This document shows positions 14,800-22,467 of a stretch of DNA of 64,000 bases, one piece after another. Source of the stretch: Methanoplanus limicola DSM 2279 (GTDB lineage: Archaea > Halobacteriota > Methanomicrobia > Methanomicrobiales > Methanomicrobiaceae); the NCBI RefSeq assembly GCF_000243255.1, contig NZ_CM001436.1, positions 2,650,635-2,714,634 of the forward strand, given 5' to 3'. A program made the translations under genes and the position numbers. Each line of letters opens with the position of its first letter. Positions within the stretch are counted from its first letter, which is position 1. The notes below the pieces were generated by a model, which saw only the letters and a list, made by a program, of their open reading frames with translations, was not told the origin of the DNA and did no database searches.

Positions 14800-16551
14800 A
14801 TGCAGAATATGAAATCAAAGACAGATCAAATGGATAAAACAGACAACGGGGATAATGGGGATAACAGAACAATATCATCAGACATCCTGACAGAAAACTT
14901 CGCAACAATAACAAAGGCAAACGGCGGAATCAAAAAACTCCGTGAACTAATCCTCCAGCTTGCAGTGCAGGGTAAACTTGTCCCCCAAAACCCCGATGAC
15001 GAACCGGCATCCGTCCTCCTCGAAAAAATCAAAGACGAAAAGCAGAACCTCATAAAAACCGGCCAGATTAAGAAGCAAAAACCCCTACCCCCCATAGACG
15101 AAGATGAAGTGCCATACGATTTGCCGGAAGGATGGATCTGGACGAGGTTAGGCACAGTTACAAACTACAATGGGAGAAAAAAAATACCTCCATCAGATCT
15201 TAAAGAAGATTACTGGCTGCTTGAACTGGAAGATATTGAAAAGGGATCATCAAAGGTAATTAAAAGATTATGTTGTGGGGAAAGATCTCCTAAAAGCACT
15301 AAATCTTCTTTCAAAACAGGAGACGTATTATATGGTAAACTACGTCCTTATCTTGATAAAGTCATAGTTGCTGACACAGATGGTTATTGCACAACAGAGA
15401 TTGTGCCAATAATTCAATATTATGGAATAATTCCAAATTATATCAGATTATTTTTAAAATCCCCTGAATTTATAAAATATGTAAATTCCAAAACCTATGG
15501 GGTAAAAATGCCAAGATTAGGAACAAGTGATGCAATAAATACTTTCTTTCCACTCCCACCACTCGCCGAACAGCACAGAATAGTTGAAAGAGTTGATTGC
15601 CTCATGAAACTCTGCGATGATCTTGAATCCCGGCAGGAGAGCGAATCAGAGAACAGAAGACTTCTTCTGCTCTCTGTCCTTAAAAATCTCGAAGATGCCG
15701 GAAGCGAAGACGAAAAGCAGGAGGCATGGGAAATACTCTCCGGCAGGTTTGACGATTTGATAAACTCCGCTGAGGATGTAAAGGAACTCAGAAAAACAGT
15801 CCTGCAGCTTGCAGTGCAGGGCCGCCTTGTGCCGCAGAACCCGGAAGACGAACCGGCATCCGTCCTCCTCGAAAAAATCAAAGACGAAAAGCAGAACCTC
15901 ATAAAGACCGGCTGGATAAAGAAGCAAAAGGCCCTTCCACCGGTAGATGAAGACGAAATCCCTTACGCTTTACCGGAAGGATGGATCTGGGTTAAAATTC
16001 CAAAAATAACCCATAATTTCGGTCAAAAAGTACCGGACAAACCCTTTAATTATATTGATGTTTCCTCCATTAACAAAGAAAAAGGAAAAATTTCACTTGA
16101 TGAAAATATAATTCAACCTAAAGATGCTCCATCAAGAGCCAGAAAAATTGCAAAAATAAATTCTGTAATTTATTCAACTGTAAGACCTTACTTGCTCAAT
16201 ATTGCAATTATAGACCAGATATTTGAACAAGAATTTATAGTTAGTACCGCATTTGCTGTTCTACATCCACATAAAGGAATATCAAATCGCTTCCTGTACT
16301 ATTACCTAAGAAGTTCAACATTCATAAAATATGTAGAATCTCAAATGACAGGAATGGCATATCCAGCAATTAGTGAATCAAAATTTAATAACGGAATTAT
16401 ACCACTCCCACCACTCGCCGAACAGCACAGGATTGTCGAAAGAGTCGATTGCCTCATGAAACTCTGCGATGAACTTGAGGAGAGGGTTGTGGCACAGGAA
16501 GAGTCGGCGGAGAGGCTTTTGTCGTCAGTATGTGCCGGGATTTGCGGATGA
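14800..16551 (+). CDS. hsdS: Type I restriction-modification specificity subunit HsdS
   Basis: HsdS selects the bipartite DNA target of a type I enzyme. The 583-residue protein has two target-recognition domains. Each is preceded by the same conserved block (QLAVQGKLVPQNP, EKIKDEKQNLIKTG, LPEGWIW at about residues 50-115 and 330-400) and followed by PPLAEQHRIVERVDCLMKLCD coiled-coil spacers. The internal near-exact repeat is normal for HsdS. No hsdM or hsdR is present anywhere in the window, so this is an orphan or depends on distant subunits. A truncated duplicate with a different first recognition domain lies 2.1 kb upstream, a setting that allows recombinational change of specificity. Confidence 0.93.
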   Translation: MQNMKSKTDQMDKTDNGDNGDNRTISSDILTENFATITKANGGIKKLRELILQLAVQGKLVPQNPDDEPASVLLEKIKDEKQNLIKTGQIKKQKPLPPIDEDEVPYDLPEGWIWTRLGTVTNYNGRKKIPPSDLKEDYWLLELEDIEKGSSKVIKRLCCGERSPKSTKSSFKTGDVLYGKLRPYLDKVIVADTDGYCTTEIVPIIQYYGIIPNYIRLFLKSPEFIKYVNSKTYGVKMPRLGTSDAINTFFPLPPLAEQHRIVERVDCLMKLCDDLESRQESESENRRLLLLSVLKNLEDAGSEDEKQEAWEILSGRFDDLINSAEDVKELRKTVLQLAVQGRLVPQNPEDEPASVLLEKIKDEKQNLIKTGWIKKQKALPPVDEDEIPYALPEGWIWVKIPKITHNFGQKVPDKPFNYIDVSSINKEKGKISLDENIIQPKDAPSRARKIAKINSVIYSTVRPYLLNIAIIDQIFEQEFIVSTAFAVLHPHKGISNRFLYYYLRSSTFIKYVESQMTGMAYPAISESKFNNGIIPLPPLAEQHRIVERVDCLMKLCDELEERVVAQEESAERLLSSVCAGICG

Positions 16552-16703
16552 AAATCAGCCATACAAAAGTTACTCTAAAATTTAATATAACAGTTAGATC
16601 ATATAATATCATATACAGTAATAGATGAGAACTCAAAGACCAATATTTAACTGAAAATATAATTAAAACATACAAAAACTGAAACATAAACAGGTAATTA
16701 AAA

Positions 16704-16925
16704 ATGAGTAAAACTCTCTATTTTGAAAGAAAATATAAACAAAACATAGATAATTTTAATTTAACTACAGAAATAGACTCTGTTATTGAAAAAAATACAG
16801 GAAAAAAGTTAAAATTAATTAAAAAAAGCAGTCCTGTTCTCAGCAGGGGAGGATGTATATTTAAAATAAAAGATTATGACCTCGAAAACAGGATTGAAAA
16901 AGCAATTAACCGATATTCCGAATAA
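16704..16925 (+). CDS. Small hypothetical protein downstream of hsdS
   Basis: This 73-residue Lys/Asn-rich protein shows no recognised family. Predicted structure is strand-helix-strand-helix (TLYFERKYKQ, LTTEIDSVIEKNTGKKLKLIKKSS, GGCIFKIKDYDLENRIEKAINRY), compatible with a compact ferredoxin-like or antitoxin-sized fold. Base composition is distinctly AT-rich compared with core genes. It ends 11 bases before the next gene, so the two probably form one unit of foreign origin. Confidence 0.45.
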   Translation: MSKTLYFERKYKQNIDNFNLTTEIDSVIEKNTGKKLKLIKKSSPVLSRGGCIFKIKDYDLENRIEKAINRYSE

Positions 16926-16936
16926 TCTCTTTTTTT

Positions 16937-17545
16937 ATGAATAATTTTAAAGAATTATATAATGATAAATTTTTACCTGCATACAGCGATCTTGTCGGCT
17001 ACATAGCCAACAAACCTGAAGCAATTATTGAGCAATTTGAGCGGGTTTTTACTCATTTAATGGTATATCATACAAATTCAGATGAATCTGTCAGAAATGA
17101 AAATCTAAAGAAGGCCCATGACCACCTAATCAGAATAACACTTGACTGCAGAAAACTATTATGGATAGAGCTGGATGACATTGTCAAAACAATAATTGAA
17201 AGCCCAGAAAAGAGAAAACTCAGTCTTAATATCAATGAATCTGAATTGTTTGTAATGTACAGCGAATACATCAAAACTGCTCAGAATGCAAGGCAGATGG
17301 AAATCAGTTCAATAGGGATCGATCCGCTAAAGTGTATTGAAGAATATGAGAAAACCATAAAAATTGGATTTAAAATTATTGAAAGCCAGGATCCTTCTAA
17401 ACTGCACTATGTCAATGAACTTGTTGATAAAATTACCATCAGTGAATGGATCAAAGCAAATATAATTCCCATATTTGTAGGTGGAGTCATAGGTGGAATT
17501 ATTGCAGGATTAATTACCCAGTTCATATTGAATATTCTTAATTAA
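16937..17545 (+). CDS. Helical protein with C-terminal membrane anchor
   Basis: This 202-residue protein has a long, all-helical cytoplasmic part (about residues 1-170, charged, Glu/Lys-rich). It ends in a single hydrophobic segment with glycine spacing, IIPIFVGGVIGGIIAGLITQFIL, so it is a tail-anchored membrane protein. I do not recognise the family. The AT-rich composition and position after hsdS and the 73-residue gene suggest an imported accessory pair. A sensor-plus-membrane-effector arrangement, as in some defence systems, is conceivable but unproven. Confidence 0.5.
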   Translation: MNNFKELYNDKFLPAYSDLVGYIANKPEAIIEQFERVFTHLMVYHTNSDESVRNENLKKAHDHLIRITLDCRKLLWIELDDIVKTIIESPEKRKLSLNINESELFVMYSEYIKTAQNARQMEISSIGIDPLKCIEEYEKTIKIGFKIIESQDPSKLHYVNELVDKITISEWIKANIIPIFVGGVIGGIIAGLITQFILNILN

Positions 17546-17614
17546 AATTATATTCTCCGGGCAATACACATCTGAGAACATTTAAGATAGTAACAATTCA
17601 TTTTTAAAGCAGAT

Positions 17615-18505
17615 ATGGCAAAAACACCGGCTGTAATCAAAAATATTTCAGAACTAAGAAGGCGGTTCTATAAATCAGTAAAACATAAAGAATCCCTGCT
17701 CGCCCTCATAGCTGAAGCCGAAGTTGCAGAACAGGTTTACAACTCCAATGCTATTGAGAACAGCACTCTCACATTTGAAGAAACCGACAAAATACTGCTT
17801 GAGGTAGATCCCGGCAGATACATATCAATACAGGAGCATTTCGAGGCAGTAAATCTTGCAGAAGTTATCAGATATATCAATGAAAACGCAAAAAAAGAAG
17901 AACTCACCCCGGAAATAATCCTGAAACTTCATGAAATGCTTCTGTCAGACATCCGTGATAACATTAAGGGAAGATTCCGTAAAACCGGAGAATGGGTACG
18001 TGTCGGAGGTCATATCGGACTGGACCCGGATCAGATAATGGCGGCCATAGAAGAGATGTTTGCACACTATTACGCAACATCTGAAGAAAATATCATCAGA
18101 AGAATAGCTAAACTTCACTTAACCTTTGAATACATCCATCCTTTCATTGACGGAAACGGGCGTATTGGAAGAGTAATAATCAATTACCTCCTGATTCGCG
18201 AAGGATATGTTCCAATAACCATCACATTCACCGACAGAAGCCTCTACTATGACGCATTTGAAGAATTTGAAAGTTCAGGAAAAACTTCATTAATGGAAGC
18301 AATAATCGGAAAGGCACTTACAAACAGCTACCATAAACGGCTTGCATATCTCGAAGGAATGGAGATTGTAAACCTTCGGGAATACAGCCGGAGATTTAAC
18401 ATATCCCACTCAAACCTAATCAACAAAGCCCACAGGCAGACAATTCCGGCATTCCTCGAAAAAGGAAAGTGGAAGATCGGAATTCCGGCTGAAAAACAGA
18501 AATAA
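17615..18505 (+). CDS. Fic-domain protein (AMP transferase family)
   Basis: Fic proteins usually transfer AMP from ATP to target proteins. The active-site motif HPFIDGNGRIGR begins at His175 and is complete. An inhibitory alpha-helix motif, S44-NAI-E48-N49 (S/TxxxE-N/G), precedes it. This makes it a class II Fic protein that holds itself inactive until the Glu is displaced. After the Fic core, residues about 235-296 form a helical, possibly winged-helix tail (YSRRFNISHSNLINKA). The 296-residue length is usual for archaeal and bacterial members. It sits among toxin-antitoxin genes but has no separate antitoxin. Confidence 0.9.
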   Translation: MAKTPAVIKNISELRRRFYKSVKHKESLLALIAEAEVAEQVYNSNAIENSTLTFEETDKILLEVDPGRYISIQEHFEAVNLAEVIRYINENAKKEELTPEIILKLHEMLLSDIRDNIKGRFRKTGEWVRVGGHIGLDPDQIMAAIEEMFAHYYATSEENIIRRIAKLHLTFEYIHPFIDGNGRIGRVIINYLLIREGYVPITITFTDRSLYYDAFEEFESSGKTSLMEAIIGKALTNSYHKRLAYLEGMEIVNLREYSRRFNISHSNLINKAHRQTIPAFLEKGKWKIGIPAEKQK

Positions 18506-18828
18506 AAATAAAAATGAAAACAGAAATGAAAATAAAAATTTCACCACTTATATATGATCATTTCCCCTGCCAGTATCTTATCCTGATGATGAAGTACTGC
18601 CATTTGAGTATTTCATATCCGGAGAACCTGTTCACCTGACTCCCACAACCCGCCGAATAATAAAGAATAATCAAAAGGGCGGATGCAATTATTTGACACA
18701 TAATGAATGCCCGGTCCTCCCCTTCTTATAACCAAAATCGTATGGAATAACTCCCCTCTTTATTTGATTTTGATTTTTTTCATCACAAATTCTTATATCG
18801 CATTGAATTCAATCATCATCTGATTAGA
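18506..18828. other. Intergenic region before hicB
   Basis: This stretch of 320 bases starts with an A-rich run of degenerate aaaatgaaaata repeats after the fic stop. No gene is supported. A cttatatcg element about 35 bases before the hicB ATG could be its TATA box. Confidence 0.4.
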
Positions 18829-19059
18829 ATGTCCGGCGAACAGAAAAAAACTTACAAATTTACTGTAATTATAGAAAGGGATGAAGATGGCATATATATA
18901 GCGGAAGTACCGCAGCTAAGGGGATGCCATACTCAGGCTAAAGATCTAAACACTCTCATTGAACGAATCAGAGAAGCTGTAAAACTTTGTATTGATGAGG
19001 ATGATGCAATCAGTCCACTGGAATTTATCGGGCTTCAGCAAATCGAAATAACAGTATGA
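18829..19059 (+). CDS. hicB: HicB-family antitoxin
   Basis: This 76-residue protein is the compact HicB form. The partial RNase H-like fold reads KFTVIIERDEDGIYIAEVPQLRGCHTQAK, then LNTLIERIREAVKLCID. The GxYIAEVPxLxGCxTQ pattern is diagnostic. HicB normally neutralises HicA and represses the operon. Its expected partner lies 55 bases downstream but carries a nonsense codon, so this antitoxin may no longer have a target. Confidence 0.85.
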   Translation: MSGEQKKTYKFTVIIERDEDGIYIAEVPQLRGCHTQAKDLNTLIERIREAVKLCIDEDDAISPLEFIGLQQIEITV

Positions 19060-19114
19060 AATAAACCATCATCTCAGAATATCCCCCCAAATATTTTTTT
19101 GGGAATTTTTAGAG

Positions 19115-19336
19115 ATGAAGCTATCTCCAAAATCTCCGGAAAAAGTTTGCAGGGCAATTTAGAGACTTGGATTTATAAATATAAGAATAAAAAGAAGTCA
19201 TTATTTTTTCAGGCATCCGGATGGAACAACAACTGTTGTACCTTACCATAAAGGAGAAGATATCTCTGTTGGTCTCATTGCAAAAATAATCAAAGACTGT
19301 GAAGTTTCAAAAGAAGAATTCTATGAGTTGTTATGA
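19115..19336 (+). pseudogene. hicA: hicA toxin gene interrupted by one in-frame TAG
   Basis: From the ATG at 19115 a single frame reads MKLSPKSPEKVCRAI, then TAG (19160-19162). It resumes RLGFINIRIKRSHYFF, HPDGTTTVVPYHKGED and DCEVSKEEFYELL, with the natural stop at 19334-19336. This is a full 73-codon HicA mRNA interferase, including the catalytic-type His in RSHYFF. The TAG stands where HicA proteins usually have Glu (AIERLGF-like), so one GAG to TAG change explains it. There is no frameshift. The gene looks recently inactivated. Confidence 0.8.
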
Positions 19337-19510
19337 TGATTAGGCTCTTCACCGGTTTTCTGAGTATCATGACAATATAATTACAAGAAGGATTTATAAT
19401 ATTGTAATGTGAAGAACCCACAATACCATCATACAACAGACATATATCAAAATCATATAATAAATCAAAAATGTTGTTGTATGGAGGGTTCGCTAAACCA
19501 CAAAATAGAG

Positions 19511-19520
19511 AATATATAAT
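19511..19520 (+). promoter_or_regulatory. TATA box upstream of the hflX leader ORF
   Basis: The run aatatataat lies about 25-32 bases before the ATG of the 17-codon leader ORF (19543). The transcript would therefore begin close to that ATG, making it leaderless or nearly so. Confidence 0.5.
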
Positions 19521-19542
19521 ATTACTAAAAGTGAGAAATTAA

Positions 19543-19596
19543 ATGAAATTCGATACAGAATTCGTACAAATGATCAGGTTCATGGATGTAATATGA
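19543..19596 (+). CDS. 17-codon leader ORF overlapping hflX
   Basis: A short frame, MKFDTEFVQMIRFMDVI, starts about 25 bases after a TATA box. Its TGA overlaps the hflX ATG as ATGA. The hflX gene itself has no convincing ribosome-binding site, so its translation is probably coupled to termination on this leader. It could be a plain 5' extension of the transcript. The exact overlap and promoter spacing argue for a translated leader peptide. Confidence 0.45.
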   Translation: MKFDTEFVQMIRFMDVI

Positions 19597-20840
19597 AAAG
19601 AATTATTGTTGCCCAGCGAAATTATCCAAATTCTGACACCGCTGCAAATTCCCGGAAACTGGCAGAGCTTAAGGAATTATCACATGCTGCCGGCTATATG
19701 GTCGTGGGCACATTTGTGCAGTCAAAAAAGCCTGACAGGAATTATCAGATAGGCCGCGGTAAGGTGGATGAACTTGCGGAGTTTGTGGAATCTTTAGGTG
19801 CTGAAAAAGTAATTTTTAACAACCAGCTTTCAGTAACGCAGATCTATAACATATCTGAGACATGCAGATGCGAAGTAATGGACAGATTACAGCTCATCCT
19901 TGAGATATTTGCTGCAAGAGCCACTACAAAGCGTGCAAAACTACAGGTAGAGCTTGCAAAACTGCGATATGAGCTTCCTAAAGTAAAGTCTATCGTTTCC
20001 ATGCAGAAAAAGGATGAAAAGCAGGGATTTATGGGTCTTGGAAGTTACGAAAATTCCCATGAGCAGGACATCAGGAAAAGGATTACAAGGATCAGAGCTG
20101 AACTTCAGCAGGGAAGCGGGAGCGAGTCACAACGCATTTTCAGGCATGAGAGGGGATTTTCCCTTGTAGCTCTGGCAGGTTATACGAATGCGGGGAAAAG
20201 CACTCTTTTCCAGTCACTTGTAAAGGAAGAGACAATAATTAAGAACATGCTCTTTACAACACTATCTCCCACAACACGTTCTCTCACAGTAAACAGCAGA
20301 AAAATGCTGCTGACAGATACTGTGGGATTTATCGAAGACCTCCCGCACTGGATGGTGGATGCTTTCAGGTCAACGCTTGACGAAATATTCCTGGCTGATG
20401 TCATTCTTCTTGTAGTGGATATGAGTGATCCAATGGATATTATAAGACAAAAACTTGCTGTCAGCCATGACATCTTCCGGGAGAGAACAGAAGGTGCTGT
20501 GATAGTTACTGCTCTTAACAAGGCCGATCTTCTCCCTGATGAAGAACTGCAGGAAAAACTGGAAGTGATCAGTTCCCTTACTCCTGCCCCGGTCATGATA
20601 TCTGCAAAATCAGGAGAAGGTCTTAACGAACTTAAACAGCGATTATATGAGAAACTTCCGGAATGGGAACACTGCAGGATATCCATCCCGGTTTCCGAAG
20701 AGAGTATATCCATGGTGTCATGGCTTTATGATGAAAGCGTTGTGCACACAATCGAATATGGCGACTCCATTATCATGGAAATAGAAGCAAGAGATGAGAT
20801 CATTCAGAAAATAAAGCCTTTCGCCTTGTCTTCTGAATGA
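19593..20840 (+). CDS. hflX: Ribosome-associated GTPase HflX
   Basis: HflX binds and splits stalled or stressed 70S ribosomes in bacteria. Archaeal homologues bind the large subunit. The 415-residue protein has the N-terminal HflX domain (YQIGRGKVDEL, VIFNNQLSVTQ, EVMDRLQLILEIFAARATTKRAKLQVELA). A coiled linker follows with GLGSYENSHEQDIRKRI, then the G domain with Walker A GYTNAGKST near residue 196, G3 DTVGF and G4 NKAD. A C-terminal extension completes it. The adjacent ATPases on the right are unrelated. The 17-codon leader suggests translational regulation. Confidence 0.93.
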   Translation: MKRIIVAQRNYPNSDTAANSRKLAELKELSHAAGYMVVGTFVQSKKPDRNYQIGRGKVDELAEFVESLGAEKVIFNNQLSVTQIYNISETCRCEVMDRLQLILEIFAARATTKRAKLQVELAKLRYELPKVKSIVSMQKKDEKQGFMGLGSYENSHEQDIRKRITRIRAELQQGSGSESQRIFRHERGFSLVALAGYTNAGKSTLFQSLVKEETIIKNMLFTTLSPTTRSLTVNSRKMLLTDTVGFIEDLPHWMVDAFRSTLDEIFLADVILLVVDMSDPMDIIRQKLAVSHDIFRERTEGAVIVTALNKADLLPDEELQEKLEVISSLTPAPVMISAKSGEGLNELKQRLYEKLPEWEHCRISIPVSEESISMVSWLYDESVVHTIEYGDSIIMEIEARDEIIQKIKPFALSSE

Positions 20841-21009
20841 TATTAACATCCGGAAAATATCTGTGTGCACAGTTACGAAAAGTCAATATATAGATCGTTT
20901 GTATAATTGCAAACGGAATTTATCCACACATTTCCCTTCGCTTCATACTATTATCCCCATATTTTCTTTTTTTGATCAATTATGCAAAGCATTCTTCAGA
21001 AAGATTATA

Positions 21010-21042
21010 GCCGAACAGCACAGAATTGCTGAAAGATATGAC
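21010..21042 (+). other. Short relic similar to hsdS C-terminal spacer
   Basis: A 33-base stretch reads gccgaacagcacagaatt then gctgaaag, encoding AEQHRIAERYD. It closely matches the PPLAEQHRIVERVD coding sequence at two places in the hsdS gene (15566 and 16420). It is isolated in a non-coding stretch between hflX and the DUF4143 ATPase, with no flanking hsdS text. It may be a decayed fragment of another specificity gene, or chance. Confidence 0.3.
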
Positions 21043-21100
21043 ATACTTCCAGCCCCGCAACAACTGTTCTTTACTATTGAAATAGCCTTTATAAAATAAT

Positions 21101-21117
21101 GTTCTTTACTAAAGAAC
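21101..21117. promoter_or_regulatory. Perfect 17-bp palindrome, likely operator
   Basis: GTTCTTTACTAAAGAAC is an exact palindrome around a central C. It lies directly before the TATA-like attatataa (21118-21126) of the ATPase gene starting at 21154. Degenerate copies flank it at 21066-21081 (GTTCTTTACTATTGAA) and 21128-21140 (ACTAAAGTTCAAC). The position is right for a repressor or activator site. Confidence 0.5.
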
Positions 21118-21153
21118 AATTATATAAACTAAAGTTCAACAGTAGGTTTAGAT

Positions 21154-22455
21154 ATGGATAAAGATCAGCTATTGGATGTAATCTTACAGCAGCAGGAGAT
21201 CTTTAAGGAAATTCCCGGAGATCTTGTTGAGCGTGAGATTGATCCCGAAAAATACATGCGGGGAAAAGAGATCGTAATCATAACCGGAATCAGAAGATCC
21301 GGCAAAAGTACAGTCTTAAAACTCATATCCGAAAAGTACCGGAATTCCGGTGAGAACATCCTATTTATAAATTTTGAAGACATAAGGCTGGCAGACATCA
21401 GCACCAAAAATTATAATGACATAGAAAATATAGCAGTAGAACTCTTCTCCGCAGAAAAAAAGACAATATTCTTCTTTGACGAAATCCAGTACGCTCCTTC
21501 ATGGGAGAGATGGCTTAACAACCTCCACTTCAAAGGGCACAAAGTATTCGTAACCGGCTCAAATGCAAAAATACTGGGCCGGGAAATTGCAACATCACTT
21601 ACCGGAAGAAATATTGTCCTTCCACTTCATCCATTTAGTTTCAGGGAATATCTGAAATTAAAAGAGATCGAAATTCCGGATGAAAAGAGACTCACATCTA
21701 AGAAATCCGCAGAAATACTGCACTATTTCAAAATATACCTTGAATGCGGAGGATTTCCTGAAGTAATAAAAGAAGACAATATTGAACTCTCAGGCTGTTA
21801 TTTCAATGATATTTTAAAAAGGGATATCGAAAGCCGGAATAAAATAAGGGACAGTACAGGAATTTCAAGGCTTGCAACCTATCTTGCCACAAATTCAGCC
21901 TCAATATTTACTTATTCAACATTAAGGCATATCACAGGAATTAAGAGCAATAATACAATCAGCCAGTATATAGATTATTTCAGGGACTCATACCTGTTCT
22001 ACACCCTCCCGGCATTTCACTATTCCCTCAAAAAGCAGGCAGGTGCATCATCGAAGGTATATTCCGGAGACAACAGCTTTTTAAAGACAGTATCTTTTAA
22101 TTTCTCGGACAACACAGGTCAGAAACTTGAAAACCTGGTTTTCTTATACCTGCTCCAGTCAAAGAAAGGATACAGATTATTCTATCATTCCGGTGAAAAA
22201 TCAAAGAAAGAATGTGATTTCCTGATTATAAAAGAGACATATCTTAGCTGTGCCATTCAGGTATCATCCACCATAACAGATGAAAAAACAAAGGAAAGGG
22301 AGATTAGCGGCCTAACAGACGCTTTAAAAGAATATAACCTAAGCAAAGGCTACATCCTGACTATGGACAGTTCCGGAATAGAAAATACAGAAGGAAAAGA
22401 GATAATCATAATTCCGGTCTGGAAATACATGCTCTACCCCGAATTATATCCATAA
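21154..22455 (+). CDS. AAA+ ATPase with C-terminal DUF4143 domain
   Basis: This 433-residue protein belongs to the widespread archaeal ATPase family with an N-terminal AAA domain and C-terminal DUF4143. Walker A is GIRRSGKST (residues 45-53), Walker B is IFFFDEIQYAPSWERWL, and sensor 1 is VFVTGSNAKIL. The DUF4143 part has YLECGGFPEV, a nuclease-like fold with KKECDFLI (PD-(D/E)xK-like E...D) and a C-terminal strand. The function of the family is unknown. A defence or DNA-processing role has been speculated. It is convergent with a second member of the same family 13 bases away. Confidence 0.85.
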   Translation: MDKDQLLDVILQQQEIFKEIPGDLVEREIDPEKYMRGKEIVIITGIRRSGKSTVLKLISEKYRNSGENILFINFEDIRLADISTKNYNDIENIAVELFSAEKKTIFFFDEIQYAPSWERWLNNLHFKGHKVFVTGSNAKILGREIATSLTGRNIVLPLHPFSFREYLKLKEIEIPDEKRLTSKKSAEILHYFKIYLECGGFPEVIKEDNIELSGCYFNDILKRDIESRNKIRDSTGISRLATYLATNSASIFTYSTLRHITGIKSNNTISQYIDYFRDSYLFYTLPAFHYSLKKQAGASSKVYSGDNSFLKTVSFNFSDNTGQKLENLVFLYLLQSKKGYRLFYHSGEKSKKECDFLIIKETYLSCAIQVSSTITDEKTKEREISGLTDALKEYNLSKGYILTMDSSGIENTEGKEIIIIPVWKYMLYPELYP

Positions 22456-22467
22456 AACACAGAGACA

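Noticed and set aside
19160-19162. TAG in hicA as a pyrrolysine codon
   Set aside because: No pyl genes or Pyl insertion context are visible, HicA does not use Pyl, and a single nonsense mutation is simpler.
20863-21099. 78-codon frame after hflX
   Set aside because: Unusual composition, no start signal; only a short hsdS-like match is of interest.
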